DNA of 64,000 nt from Saccharibacillus nicotianae (GTDB lineage Bacteria > Bacillota > Bacilli > Paenibacillales > Paenibacillaceae): positions 1,302,001 to 1,366,000 of the forward strand of contig NZ_JBHUGF010000010.1 of NCBI RefSeq assembly GCF_042681745.1, in the 5' to 3' direction. The position numbers were made by a program, and so were the translations under genes. Numbering within the stretch: the first letter of the stretch is position 1; each line of letters opens with the position of its first letter. Under the pieces are notes generated by a model, which was not told where the DNA came from, did not search any database, and worked only from the letters and a program-made list of their open reading frames with translations. Below are positions 42,386 through 51,367 of the stretch, in pieces.

Positions 42386-43456
42386 ATGGAACGCGAGATG
42401 GCATTGGAAATTGTAAGAGTAACAGAAGTCGCGGCATTGGCTTCGGCTCCCTGGATGGGACGCGGTGACAAAAACAGCGCAGATGAAGCGGCAACACTAG
42501 CGATGCGTGCAATGTTTGACTCTGTATCGATTAATGGTACCGTTGTAATCGGTGAGGGTGAAATGGATGAAGCTCCAATGTTGTATATTGGAGAAAAAGT
42601 GGGAAACACAGATTCACCAGAAGTAGATGTAGCAGTAGACCCATTAGAAGGAACAGCTATTGTAGCGAAGGGGTTGAATAATGCACTTTCGGTTATCGCT
42701 GTAGCAGACAAAGGTAACCTCCTGCATGCTCCTGATATGTATATGGAGAAATTAGCTGTAGGGCCTGCATTAGTAGGCAAACTCAGTATTGAAGATCCTG
42801 TCGATGTGACTTTGCGTAAAGCATCCAAAGCACTCGGTAAAAATATGGCAGATATTACTGTTATGATATTGGATCGTGATCGTCATGAAAGTATTATCAA
42901 AACATTACGTAAAGTAGGCGTACGGATCAAATTTATCAGCGATGGCGATGTAGCAGGCGCTATGGCTCCTGCTTTCCCCGAAGCAGGGATTGATCTGTAT
43001 TTAGGATCAGGAGGCGCACCGGAAGGTGTACTGGCTGCTGCTGCACTATCCTGCCTGGGTGGTGAACTACAAGGTAGATTGATGCCAGCCAATGCAGCCG
43101 AATTTGAACGCTGTCAGGCAATGGGTATCGAAAATCCGTACCAGATTCTAACGATGCAGGATATGATCGGCACCGACGATGTTATTTTTGCCGCAACAGG
43201 TATAACGCCTGGTGAAATCCTGGGTGGTGTTCGTTATCTAGCGGATGATCGTGCAGAGACACATTCTATTGTAATGCGTGCCAAAACCAAAACGATCCGT
43301 TATATCAAATCTCTACATTACTTACCGAACAAAGAAGTGCTTCACAAAGTAAGAAAGATTCAAGCAACCGGTCAGCCTGAAGATCGCCGTCTAGCTGCTG
43401 TAGAAACGATAGCAAACACCAAAAAGCAACCGGTGGAAGCCAAATCTTCTTCATAA
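42386..43456 (+). CDS. glpX: Class II fructose-1,6-bisphosphatase
   Basis: 356 residues from the ATG at 42386, with AAAGGAGT upstream; a GTG three codons earlier is less well spaced. It removes the 1-phosphate of fructose 1,6-bisphosphate in gluconeogenesis. GlpX signature blocks are present: AALASAPWMGRGDKNSADEAA, GEGEMDEAPMLYIGEKVG, the metal-binding VDPLEGTAIVAKG, and GSGGAPEGVLAAAALSCLGG. Cytoplasmic, Mg/Mn dependent. Here it is monocistronic. Confidence 0.96.
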   Translation: MEREMALEIVRVTEVAALASAPWMGRGDKNSADEAATLAMRAMFDSVSINGTVVIGEGEMDEAPMLYIGEKVGNTDSPEVDVAVDPLEGTAIVAKGLNNALSVIAVADKGNLLHAPDMYMEKLAVGPALVGKLSIEDPVDVTLRKASKALGKNMADITVMILDRDRHESIIKTLRKVGVRIKFISDGDVAGAMAPAFPEAGIDLYLGSGGAPEGVLAAAALSCLGGELQGRLMPANAAEFERCQAMGIENPYQILTMQDMIGTDDVIFAATGITPGEILGGVRYLADDRAETHSIVMRAKTKTIRYIKSLHYLPNKEVLHKVRKIQATGQPEDRRLAAVETIANTKKQPVEAKSSS

Positions 43457-43481
43457 TTGAATTATCGTTATACCTCCGTTA

Positions 43482-43517
43482 TAAGACAGTCCTTGATAAA
43501 AGGGCTGTCTTTTTTTA
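43482..43517 (+). terminator. Rho-independent terminator
   Basis: AAGACAG-CC pairs with GG-CTGTCTT, followed by a T run. It ends glpX. Confidence 0.85.
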
Positions 43518-43550
43518 TGCTGATTTGAAGAATCAAGAAGATTGGTATAG

Positions 43551-43571
43551 GATAAATGATAATGAATCTTA
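43551..43571 (+). promoter_or_regulatory. Degenerate Fur-box-like sequence
   Basis: GATAAATGATAATGAATCTTA: one half (TGATAAT, 43557-43563) matches the Fur 7-1-7 consensus perfectly and the other (43565-43571) matches 4 of 7. It lies directly before the ribosome site of the FhuF-like gene, a family normally under Fur. Weaker than the site at 30671. Confidence 0.35.
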
Positions 43572-43593
43572 ATAGAGGAAGGGTTTGGAGCGT

Positions 43594-44394
43594 ATGGAGC
43601 TTAGCTTGGATCGTGATATGCTAAAAGCTAAATTTTATCTCATTATGGAACCGCATCCGAATGCGATATATAGCGCTTCTTTTGCAGAGTTGAGTACAGT
43701 AGGAGGGATGAAGCAGTTTTTACAGTTTTATGCTCCTTTGTTGAAAGCACCGGATACAGAGCCAGCAGGAACCTTTTTCTGTTCGTGGTTAGGTCGTATT
43801 GCTTTGGCAGAACAATATTATCTTTCCTTCTATAATAGAAGTATTGCACTAGAGTTAGAAAATCTAACGATGGATATGTATGAAAGTAATGGATATTGTC
43901 AGTTTGCATTTCGGATTGAGCATTGGAGAGAAGAGCAAGGACCGGATACTTCTGTAGAACGGGAATTATTTCGTCAAACCCATCTAAAACAGTTGTATCA
44001 ACAAACGCTTCGTCCTTTGATTGAAGCGATGTCGATCGTTACAGGTGCTCATGCGCGGGTATTCTGGCGACAATTTCCAAGCCAGTTTAACTATTTTATT
44101 CAAGCATGGCAAGAAGAAGCTTCATCGCCAACTATTGTAGAGCATATTAGAGAAGATCACCATTATGTAACTACACAAATGGAAGCAGATACATTTGGCT
44201 TATCACGTAATCCGCTTCATCTACCGACTCGTTATACGACCAGTATTCAAGGGGATCAGTCGATTCCGTTAAAAAGTGCTTGTTGTTTGTATCATCGTAT
44301 GGATGACGGAGATTATTGTTTCTCTTGTCCTAAGCTTAGCGAAACCGATCGAGATGAACGCCGTCTCGCTTATCAAAGTAAGGAGGGAAACTAA
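43594..44394 (+). CDS. FhuF-like iron-sulfur protein (ferric siderophore reductase family)
   Basis: 266 residues from the ATG at 43594 (GAGGAAGGG ten bases upstream; a TTG at 43585 is too close). The end carries the FhuF Cys pattern: SACCLYHRMDDGDYCFSCP, i.e. C-C-x10-C-x2-C, the unusual [2Fe-2S] site of siderophore-iron reductases. The body (GTFFCSWLGRIALAEQYYLSFYN near 65-90; VFWRQFPSQFNYFI near 160) fits the IucA/IucC-FhuF C-terminal-like domain. It probably releases iron from ferric siderophores in the cytoplasm. The downstream phosphodiesterase gene starts immediately at its stop. Confidence 0.8.
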   Translation: MELSLDRDMLKAKFYLIMEPHPNAIYSASFAELSTVGGMKQFLQFYAPLLKAPDTEPAGTFFCSWLGRIALAEQYYLSFYNRSIALELENLTMDMYESNGYCQFAFRIEHWREEQGPDTSVERELFRQTHLKQLYQQTLRPLIEAMSIVTGAHARVFWRQFPSQFNYFIQAWQEEASSPTIVEHIREDHHYVTTQMEADTFGLSRNPLHLPTRYTTSIQGDQSIPLKSACCLYHRMDDGDYCFSCPKLSETDRDERRLAYQSKEGN

Positions 44395-44892
44395 TTGATT
44401 ATTGGCATTGTATCCGATACACATTTATCCAGTCGTCAGCGTGAACTTCCTGCTACATTATGGGATGGATTACAAGGAGTAGACCTTATTTTACATGCAG
44501 GTGATTTCTGTGATTGGTGGGTATATGAAAAGTTATCTGAATTAGCTCCCGTTGAAGCGGTAGCAGGCAACAATGATGGAGACGATATTGTAGAGCGACT
44601 TGGATTGCAGAAAATTATAGAGGTTGCTGGCAAGCGTATCGGTCTGGTTCATGGAGATGGATGGAGAGGTACGACGCCGGATCGAGCTTTTAATACTTTT
44701 CCTAATGACACAGTTGATATCATTGTATTTGGTCATTCTCATATGCCTTTATCTGAGATACGGGAAGATATATTATTATTTAATCCTGGATCACCAACAG
44801 ACAAGCGTCGTGAACCAAGATACTCTTATGGGAAGATTACGATCGAAGGCGATCAAATATCAGCAGAACATTTCTTTTTTGATAAAGAATAA
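44395..44892 (+). CDS. YfcE/MJ0936-type metallophosphodiesterase
   Basis: 165 residues from a TTG start that directly follows the TAA of the FhuF-like gene; the ribosome site AAGGAGG lies inside that gene's end, so the genes are coupled. Calcineurin-like motifs are in order: GIVSDTH, HAGDFCDW, GNNDGDD, HGDGWRG and FGHSHMP, giving a two-metal phosphodiesterase of the YfcE/YsnB family. The cellular substrate is unknown. The final gene of the operon, followed by a strong terminator. Confidence 0.92.
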   Translation: MIIGIVSDTHLSSRQRELPATLWDGLQGVDLILHAGDFCDWWVYEKLSELAPVEAVAGNNDGDDIVERLGLQKIIEVAGKRIGLVHGDGWRGTTPDRAFNTFPNDTVDIIVFGHSHMPLSEIREDILLFNPGSPTDKRREPRYSYGKITIEGDQISAEHFFFDKE

Positions 44893-44900
44893 TAATATCT

Positions 44901-44942
44901 AAAAAAAAGAGAAGCCTTGTATGATAAGGTTTCTCTTTTTTT
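44901..44942 (+). terminator. Rho-independent terminator
   Basis: AAAAGAGAA-CCTT pairs with AAGG-TTCTCTTTT, followed by T. Confidence 0.88.
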
Positions 44943-45054
44943 GGGTGCGAAGCGGTATTTATTATTTCTGATTTTTCTATATTTTGTATTTTATGAGTAA
45001 AAAGGGTTCGTTATATTCATATGGAAAAATTATACTCTGAATGCTATTGTTAAC

Positions 45055-45092
45055 TTAAACCTGATATTTCTATTTTTAAGTAACAGGTTTAA
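45055..45092 (+). promoter_or_regulatory. Inverted repeat upstream of pectate lyase
   Basis: TTAAACCTG (45055-45063) and CAGGTTTAA (45084-45092) are exact reverse complements 20 bases apart, ending 29 bases before the start codon. It could be an operator or a leader hairpin; the binding protein is unknown. Confidence 0.4.
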
Positions 45093-45120
45093 AAATGTAT
45101 TCAAAAGGAGCGGTATTTGG

Positions 45121-45801
45121 ATGAAAAAATGGGTAACAACGGTATTAGCGGCTACTATGTTAGCATCAGTTGTAACAATTGTGCCGACAACTGCTGTGCC
45201 AACAACGACAGTAGAAGCAGCCGGAGTCACAAACACTACAATTGTGGTCAAAGCAGGCGAAGTGTATGATGGCAAAGGAGCACGTTTCATCGCAGGAAGT
45301 GCTCTTGGAGATGGCAGTCAAAAAGAAGGTCAAAAACCTATTTTCCGCGTTGAAAATGGCGGTACATTGAAAAATGTAGTGCTTGGTTATCCAGCGGCTG
45401 ATGGCGTACATACTTATGGGAACGCTACTCTGGAGAATATTGTCTGGGAAGATATTGGTGAAGATGCAATGACGATCAAAGAAAGTGGAACAGTGACACT
45501 TAAAGGTGGTTCGGCTACTAACGGTGATGATAAAATGTTCCAGATCAATGCGGCTTCTACATTCAAAGTAAGTAACTTTAAAGGTTCCAAAGCAGGTAAA
45601 TTTATTCGTCAATTGGGTGGAAGTACATTTAAAGTAAATGTAACGATCGACAATTGCGATATTTCCGATATGAAAGAAGCTATTTTCCGTACAGATAGTT
45701 CTACAAGTACAGTGAAAATGACTAACACTCGTTACCACAATGTAGGCACTAAATTTATCGGTGTTAAAAACATTACGGAAAGTGGTAACACTCAATACTA
45801 A
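45121..45801 (+). CDS. Secreted pectate lyase, polysaccharide lyase family 3
   Basis: 226 residues. Signal peptide of about 38 residues (ending TTTVEAAG), then a single right-handed beta-helix domain of PL3 size. Characteristic blocks: GEVYDGKGARFIAG, GQKPIFRVENGGTLKNVVLG, ADGVHTYGNATLENIVWEDIGEDAMTI and GDDKMFQINAASTFKVSNF. PL3 enzymes cleave polygalacturonate by Ca-dependent beta-elimination outside the cell. AAAAGGAG precedes the ATG. Monocistronic. It belongs with the other plant-polymer enzymes in the window. Confidence 0.94.
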   Translation: MKKWVTTVLAATMLASVVTIVPTTAVPTTTVEAAGVTNTTIVVKAGEVYDGKGARFIAGSALGDGSQKEGQKPIFRVENGGTLKNVVLGYPAADGVHTYGNATLENIVWEDIGEDAMTIKESGTVTLKGGSATNGDDKMFQINAASTFKVSNFKGSKAGKFIRQLGGSTFKVNVTIDNCDISDMKEAIFRTDSSTSTVKMTNTRYHNVGTKFIGVKNITESGNTQY

Positions 45802-45895
45802 TTATGGATAATGATTCGATCGTCAAAGCATTTGCGCATAAGTTTGTCCAACACTAACCCTTATTTGTCCTTGTTTTTAGCAAATCCCCCCTTGC

Positions 45896-45956
45896 TATAA
45901 TAAACAAAACATTTGACCTCCAACTCACATCGTAGTGGGTATGGAGGTTCTTTTTT
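45896..45956 (+). terminator. Terminator downstream of pectate lyase, with a preceding -10-like sequence
   Basis: ACCTCCA (45916-45922) pairs with TGGAGGT (45942-45948), with an inner CAC/GTG pair, followed by six T. A TATAAT at 45896-45901 just ahead of it is unusual but has no good -35. The rest of the 313-base gap to 46114 shows nothing clear. Confidence 0.65.
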
Positions 45957-46114
45957 GTGTATAATTATGCTCTATATCCAAGTATGACTGTATCAGAGAT
46001 TGCATATTTAATCTTTTTTTAAGTAATTCATGATCTGAATTTAAGGTTGATGCGCCAAAATAAAATCTACATAAAAATTATATCTGAATGATAGATGATT
46101 GGGGAGGAAGACCG

Positions 46115-48334
46115 ATGGAAGCAAGTGCAAGCACTATACCAACAAGATCAAAATCACGATCAAGAATTGATATCCCACTGATTTTGATTTTGATCCTTTC
46201 TGCTTTTCTAAATGTCTGGAAGATTTGGGAAAATGGAAATGCCAATGCATATTATACAGCGGCAGTCACAAGCATGCTTCAAAGTTTCCACAACTTTTTT
46301 TATGCTTCGTTCGATCCAGGTGGATTTGTTACGATCGATAAACCTCCTGTAGCATTCTGGGTGCAGACATTATTTGCTTCTATTTTTGGAGTGCATGGAT
46401 GGAGTGTTACATTACCGATGGCGCTTGCAGGTGTAGGCTCGGTAGGATTGATCTATCTTATCGTCAAACCTACTTTTGGAGCGAATACAGCGCGTCTTGC
46501 GGCGTTAATGATGGCGATTACTCCTGTAGCGATAGCTGTACAACGTTCAAACAATGTAGATAGTCTGTTGGTATTCTTTTTACTATTATCGACTTGGATG
46601 CTACTTAAAGGGGTTAGGCAACAAAAAGCATGGTGGATTATAGCCGGTTTCTCTATGGTCGGCGTTGCTTTTAATGTGAAAATGCTACAAGCCTATATGA
46701 TTCTGCCTGCTTTATACGTATTTTATCTACTCGCTTACAAAGTGAGATGGAAACAAAAATTATCAGTGTTAGCGCTAGGAACTGTATTGCTGGCGGGTAT
46801 CTCAGTTTCGTGGGCGATGATTGTAGATAGTGTACCGGCAAGTGAACGACCGTATGAAGGAAGTAGTCAGACGAACTCTGTTATGGAACTGGCTTTTGGC
46901 TATAACGGTCTCAATCGCTTAACAGGACAGACTTCTGTATTGGCGCCAGAAGATAACACAACTCAAGCGATTACGCCTTCTGCAACAAGTAATAATGATC
47001 AGATCAAAGGCATGACCAATAGTCAGATGTCTCCTCCAACAGGTGGCCGAAATACAGGAACAATGTTCAATATTGGGGATGCAGGCCCGCTTCGGTTATT
47101 TCAATCGAATCTATCCGGTCAAGCAAGTCTATTATTGCCGTTTGCCATCTTATCGTTAATTGCTTTATTTGCGGGCGTGCGCCGAAATACATGGCGTCGA
47201 CCAGAGTATCTTGAGACTTTATTTTGGGTGATGTGGTTACTTCCTGTAGCCGGGTTCTTTAGTATTGCAGGATTTTTCCATCAATATTATCTGATTATGT
47301 TAGCACCACCAGTGGCAGTACTTGCTGCAACAGGTTTTATGGCTCAATGGAGATGTTATCGTGAAGGACGCGGATGGTTATCATGGCTATTGCCTATTAC
47401 TGTTGCTATCACGACAGCTTTTCAGATGTATGTGATCTATCCATTTAATACAACGATCGGTTCAGCATGGTTTTATATTATAGGTGCAGTGGGATTAGTA
47501 TTAACGATAGGCTTACTAATGGGCAAAAAAGGTTCTATTTTTCAAGCTAACAAGTTATATCTAGCTTCTGGAGCGATTATATTATTAATGTTGACTCCGT
47601 TATACTGGTCGTCTTTTTCAATAGTAAATGCGTCTGGCAATGTAGCTATTCCTGCGGGTGGCCCTGAAGCCAAAGAAGGTTTCGGTAGATTTGGAGGTAA
47701 TCCGCCTACTATGACAGGTGAAGGAGGCAGTACAGCTTCGTTCCGACCTACCAATAGTACAGATACTACCATGATACCTACTGGAAATACACCATCTTCC
47801 GAGAGTACAAGTACAACGCCGACAAGAATGCCTAATCGTGGCGGTATGTATCAAACAGCTAATGAAAAATTACTACAATATGTAACTCAACATAATACAG
47901 GTGAAAAATATCTATTTGCTGTATCGAATGCTAGTTCAGCCGCTCCTTATATTATTCAAACAGGCCAGCCTGTGATGGCAATGGGTGGATTTGGCGGAAG
48001 TGATCCTATTCTTACTGTTGATTCTTTGAAAGCATTAATCAGTAAAGGAGAAATAAAATACTTTATGATTAATGGAATTGGTGGTCGCGGTGGAGAATCT
48101 AATGAAGTAACTACATGGATCAAAGAACATGGTACAGAAATTCCGACAGAAGATTGGCAAGATACAACAAGTACCGTTTTGCAAAACAGCCTTTCTGGAG
48201 CAAATAATGCTAAAGTACCTAGTGCTACAACGAACAGCCCTATAAATGGTATGAACCGTACTAACAATGGTGGTGGATTCGGTGGCATGATGAGTGGAAC
48301 CTTATATGAAATAACACCAGCAGATATTAACTAA
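46115..48334 (+). CDS. GT39/PMT-type membrane glycosyltransferase (YkcB-like)
   Basis: 739 residues from the ATG at 46115, with GGGGAGGA upstream. About eleven membrane helices fill residues 20-480; the first extracellular loop contains FDPGGFVTIDKPPVAFWVQTL, the acidic/Lys-rich motif of the ArnT/PMT-like GT39 family, and NVDSLLVFFLLLSTWMLL follows. The C-terminal extracellular part is Gly/Ser/Thr/Asn-rich with MAMGGFGGSDPILTVDSLKALI, as in Bacillus YkcB/YycA. These enzymes move a sugar from a lipid-linked donor to an acceptor outside the membrane; the acceptor is unknown. Monocistronic. Confidence 0.9.
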   Translation: MEASASTIPTRSKSRSRIDIPLILILILSAFLNVWKIWENGNANAYYTAAVTSMLQSFHNFFYASFDPGGFVTIDKPPVAFWVQTLFASIFGVHGWSVTLPMALAGVGSVGLIYLIVKPTFGANTARLAALMMAITPVAIAVQRSNNVDSLLVFFLLLSTWMLLKGVRQQKAWWIIAGFSMVGVAFNVKMLQAYMILPALYVFYLLAYKVRWKQKLSVLALGTVLLAGISVSWAMIVDSVPASERPYEGSSQTNSVMELAFGYNGLNRLTGQTSVLAPEDNTTQAITPSATSNNDQIKGMTNSQMSPPTGGRNTGTMFNIGDAGPLRLFQSNLSGQASLLLPFAILSLIALFAGVRRNTWRRPEYLETLFWVMWLLPVAGFFSIAGFFHQYYLIMLAPPVAVLAATGFMAQWRCYREGRGWLSWLLPITVAITTAFQMYVIYPFNTTIGSAWFYIIGAVGLVLTIGLLMGKKGSIFQANKLYLASGAIILLMLTPLYWSSFSIVNASGNVAIPAGGPEAKEGFGRFGGNPPTMTGEGGSTASFRPTNSTDTTMIPTGNTPSSESTSTTPTRMPNRGGMYQTANEKLLQYVTQHNTGEKYLFAVSNASSAAPYIIQTGQPVMAMGGFGGSDPILTVDSLKALISKGEIKYFMINGIGGRGGESNEVTTWIKEHGTEIPTEDWQDTTSTVLQNSLSGANNAKVPSATTNSPINGMNRTNNGGGFGGMMSGTLYEITPADIN

Positions 48335-48351
48335 TACACCAGAACACATGA

Positions 48352-48398
48352 TATCCTCTTTTTCTTGTAGAGATACGCTACAGAAGAAGAGGATTTTT
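48352..48398 (+). terminator. Rho-independent terminator
   Basis: ATCCTCTT and TGTAG pair with CTACA and AAGAGGAT in one long stem, followed by TTTTT. Confidence 0.82.
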
Positions 48399-48597
48399 GT
48401 AATATCTGGTAGATTGCGTTTCATAATATATAAGAGGTTTACATATTATCTTATACGATCTTTTTAATCGTAAGTAAGTATCAAACATTTACTAACGTAC
48501 TCTTACCTATTTATCGGACTTTATTATAAACAGAACTAAGTGTTCGTTAACGATAAAAAATGATGATCAAAAGCAATATAATCCGAGGAGGTTCATA

Positions 48598-49551
48598 ATG
48601 ATGATTAGTGATAATACATTGTACGATTGCATTATTGTAGGAGGAGGAATAGCAGGATTACAGGCTGCTATTCAGCTAGGAAGATATTCTGCTCATGAGG
48701 TACTGGTAATTGATGCAGGGCATGGACGTTCTACATTATGTCAGAACTACGGAAATATTTTAGGTTTTCCAAATGGGATATCAGGAGAAGAATTACGCAA
48801 AATCGGACGCGAACATGCTGAACCATTGGGTGTACAATTTCATGAAGATCGAATTTTGGAAGCGAAAAAAGAAGAAGATCATTTTCTGCTTAAAGGAGCA
48901 CAAGGAGAAAGCTATAAAGCTAGAACGTTATTGTTAGCGACAGGCTTAATCGATCGATTCCCTCGCTTACCGGGGTTGGTCGAAACATTAGGCTACAGTG
49001 TGTATGTATGTCCAGACTGCGATGGATATGAGATCGAAGATCGCCGTACTGTGGTGATTGGTGCAGGTGAAGCTGGCGCTCAAATGGCTTTAATTTTGTC
49101 AGAGCGTACCTCAGACCTTATCTATATTAATCATGAATCCAAACCATTTCGTCCAGAAACGATGGAACGTCTACAAGAAAAAGAAATATCATATGTTGAA
49201 TCGGCTGTCGATACGGTAAACTATCATGAAGGCGGTATTATCCACAGTGTAGAGTTAGAAGGCGGTCAAGTGATTGAAGCCGAGCGTGGTTTTATCGCTT
49301 TTGGAGGCAATCATGTAAATTCAGAGCTTGCCGAGCAATTAGGGGTAGAGACTATTCATAATCATCATATTGAGACCGATCCACGTTCCAAAATGAGTAA
49401 TATTGAAAATGTATGGATTGCTGGAGATTTGGGTGCACATTCAGAACAAGCGAATATTGCAATGGGTGAGGGAGCACAAGCCGCTATTTGGATTAATAAA
49501 ACATTATCTAAAATGAAAGCAACTCGCAAAGAACAAACAGTACGTTCATAA
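48598..49551 (+). CDS. Thioredoxin-reductase-like FAD/NAD(P) oxidoreductase
   Basis: 317 residues with GAGGAGG before two adjacent ATG codons. FAD motif VGGGIAGLQAAIQLGRY, redox-active CPDC (VCPDCDGYEIEDRRTVVIG) in the thioredoxin-reductase position, the NAD(P) motif GAGEAGAQMALIL and the FAD-closing WIAGDLGAHSEQANIAMGEG. It probably transfers electrons from NAD(P)H to a disulfide or a small redox partner in the cytoplasm. The overall pattern resembles YpdA/TrxB-like paralogues rather than main TrxB. Monocistronic. Confidence 0.88.
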   Translation: MMISDNTLYDCIIVGGGIAGLQAAIQLGRYSAHEVLVIDAGHGRSTLCQNYGNILGFPNGISGEELRKIGREHAEPLGVQFHEDRILEAKKEEDHFLLKGAQGESYKARTLLLATGLIDRFPRLPGLVETLGYSVYVCPDCDGYEIEDRRTVVIGAGEAGAQMALILSERTSDLIYINHESKPFRPETMERLQEKEISYVESAVDTVNYHEGGIIHSVELEGGQVIEAERGFIAFGGNHVNSELAEQLGVETIHNHHIETDPRSKMSNIENVWIAGDLGAHSEQANIAMGEGAQAAIWINKTLSKMKATRKEQTVRS

Positions 49552-49572
49552 TAGTATCTTTTTATAATATTC

Positions 49573-49615
49573 TAGAAAGCAAAAGACGATTTACAGTGTC
49601 TTTTGCTTTCTTTTG
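49573..49615 (+). terminator. Rho-independent terminator
   Basis: GAAAGCAAAAGAC (49575-49587) pairs with GTCTTTTGCTTTC (49598-49610). Confidence 0.85.
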
Positions 49616-49677
49616 TGAAAAAGGTTGTGTTAAAATTAAAGTTGATTAATATTTGATTTGTCAGGTGGGGTGTCCGA

Positions 49678-51300
49678 TTGCGTTTATATCCTAAAAAAGG
49701 ATTCAGGCTTGTCACCATTGTAAGCACTATCATTGTTTTCTCTATTCTACTTACGATGATTATTTCAATTTATTCCGCCTATATCGTTAGCAAACAGGCA
49801 CTGATTAATAATTATTTAGATAATAATTACCAGCATGCCACTGAACTTGCAAATGCCGCAGGTAATATATTAGGTACTATGCAAGAAAGTGTAGATGCAT
49901 TGGCTACAATATGGCAACGTGAAAATAAAATCGATCAAGATTTGTTAGAAGATTTATATTCTAATAACAAAAATTATTTTAATTCGATTGTAATTGTAAA
50001 TAAAGATTTGATTGTAAGCAATACAGTACCGGCTACATCAGGTGTGAGAGCAGGGCAACATTTGAGTGGGCCTATTAACAATATGTTATTGGACATTCGT
50101 ATTCCTCATATCACCGAGCCTTTTCTAAGCAAAGATGGTAGATGGATTGTTTTAGTGACTAGCCCTTTGTTTGACAAACAAGAACAGTATTACGGTTATA
50201 TTGCGGGAACTATTTATTTGCAGAAGTCTAATGTATTACAAGGTATCTTGGAACATGATTACGAATCTGATGGCTCTTATGTATATGCTGTAGGCCCTAA
50301 AGGTAATATTATTTTCCATCCTAATCTCAAATTAGTAGGAGCTAACAAAGCCGCCGATGAAGCGGTGTGGAAAGTAATGGCTGGTCTGGCAGGGAAGATT
50401 GAATTTACAGATCAACAGAATCAGACGTTTTATACAGGATATGCTTATAATATGAAAAGCAGTTGGGGTGTGATTGTACAAACACCTGCATCGGTGATTG
50501 ATGTTCCGCTACGAGAATTACTTCAGAAAAGTATTTTGCTATCGTTACCTTTGCTATTGATTACGTTAGCTGCGGGTTGGATTATTACCTATTTGGCTGT
50601 GCGTCCTTTGCAGGTACTAGCAGATTACTCTAATCGAATGGTAGATGATTGGAAAAGTGAAGCATTACCGCCTATTCGCTCTGGAACTTATGAAGTAAAA
50701 GTACTGTATCAAAGTATCCGCTTTACCACCAGACAATTGCAGAAATATATTGTGAAGTTAAAAAATGAAACAGCACTCGATGGTCTAACAGGTCTTGCTA
50801 ATCGGCGTAACTTTGATTCCACATTGGAAACATGGTGTATCGGAGATGAATCTTTTGCAATGGTGATGTTAGATATCGATCATTTCAAACGAGTAAATGA
50901 TACGTATGGTCATTTAACTGGAGATCGAGTGATGCAATTTCTAGCAGTCACGATGCGTAATGTATCTCGTGAAGGTGACGTTTGCTTTCGCTACGGTGGA
51001 GAAGAATTTGGAATCTTACTACGTGGATGTAATGTCACCCGCGCGTATATTGTAGCTGAACGATTACGTGAATTGCTTCATGGTACTTTGAGTCCTTCAG
51101 GAGAATTAATTACAGTATCCAGTGGTGTGGTAGCGTTCCCTGAACATGGCAGAACACCAAATGATTTGATTAGTCATGCAGATGAAGCTATGTATACTTC
51201 CAAACGAGAAGGCAGAAATCGCACAACTATTTATCAAAAAGAACTATCTCAAGCGGATAAAGAAAGTGAAGTAAAACGTTCGGAAGAAATTAATGCGTAA
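49678..51300 (+). CDS. Membrane diguanylate cyclase with Cache sensor domain
   Basis: 540 residues from a TTG start behind AGGTGGGG. Membrane helix at about 12-34, an extracellular dCache-type sensor (about 38-275), a second helix (about 283-305), a HAMP-like linker, then a GGDEF domain (about 365-525) with the active-site motif FRYGGEEFGIL (GGEEF near residue 440) and DIDHFKRVNDTYGH. No upstream RxxD inhibitory-site motif was obvious. It should make cyclic di-GMP in response to an external ligand. Monocistronic, with no effector gene adjacent. Confidence 0.93.
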   Translation: MRLYPKKGFRLVTIVSTIIVFSILLTMIISIYSAYIVSKQALINNYLDNNYQHATELANAAGNILGTMQESVDALATIWQRENKIDQDLLEDLYSNNKNYFNSIVIVNKDLIVSNTVPATSGVRAGQHLSGPINNMLLDIRIPHITEPFLSKDGRWIVLVTSPLFDKQEQYYGYIAGTIYLQKSNVLQGILEHDYESDGSYVYAVGPKGNIIFHPNLKLVGANKAADEAVWKVMAGLAGKIEFTDQQNQTFYTGYAYNMKSSWGVIVQTPASVIDVPLRELLQKSILLSLPLLLITLAAGWIITYLAVRPLQVLADYSNRMVDDWKSEALPPIRSGTYEVKVLYQSIRFTTRQLQKYIVKLKNETALDGLTGLANRRNFDSTLETWCIGDESFAMVMLDIDHFKRVNDTYGHLTGDRVMQFLAVTMRNVSREGDVCFRYGGEEFGILLRGCNVTRAYIVAERLRELLHGTLSPSGELITVSSGVVAFPEHGRTPNDLISHADEAMYTSKREGRNRTTIYQKELSQADKESEVKRSEEINA

Positions 51301-51317
51301 CAGAAATGTATGCATAT

Positions 51318-51357
51318 CAAAAGCTCGTTCACTGTATAAGGTGAGCGAGCTTTTTTG
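51318..51357. terminator. Bidirectional terminator
   Basis: AAAGCTCG-TCAC pairs with GTGA-CGAGCTTT, followed by T. It lies between the convergent cyclase and histidine kinase genes. Confidence 0.85.
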
Positions 51358-51367
51358 TGTAATTTGG

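Noticed and set aside
45166..45795. 209-codon Cys-rich minus-strand frame inside the pectate lyase gene
   Set aside because: Antisense shadow of a strongly conserved secreted enzyme; no start signals. The Cys content mirrors the Thr/Asn-rich coding strand.
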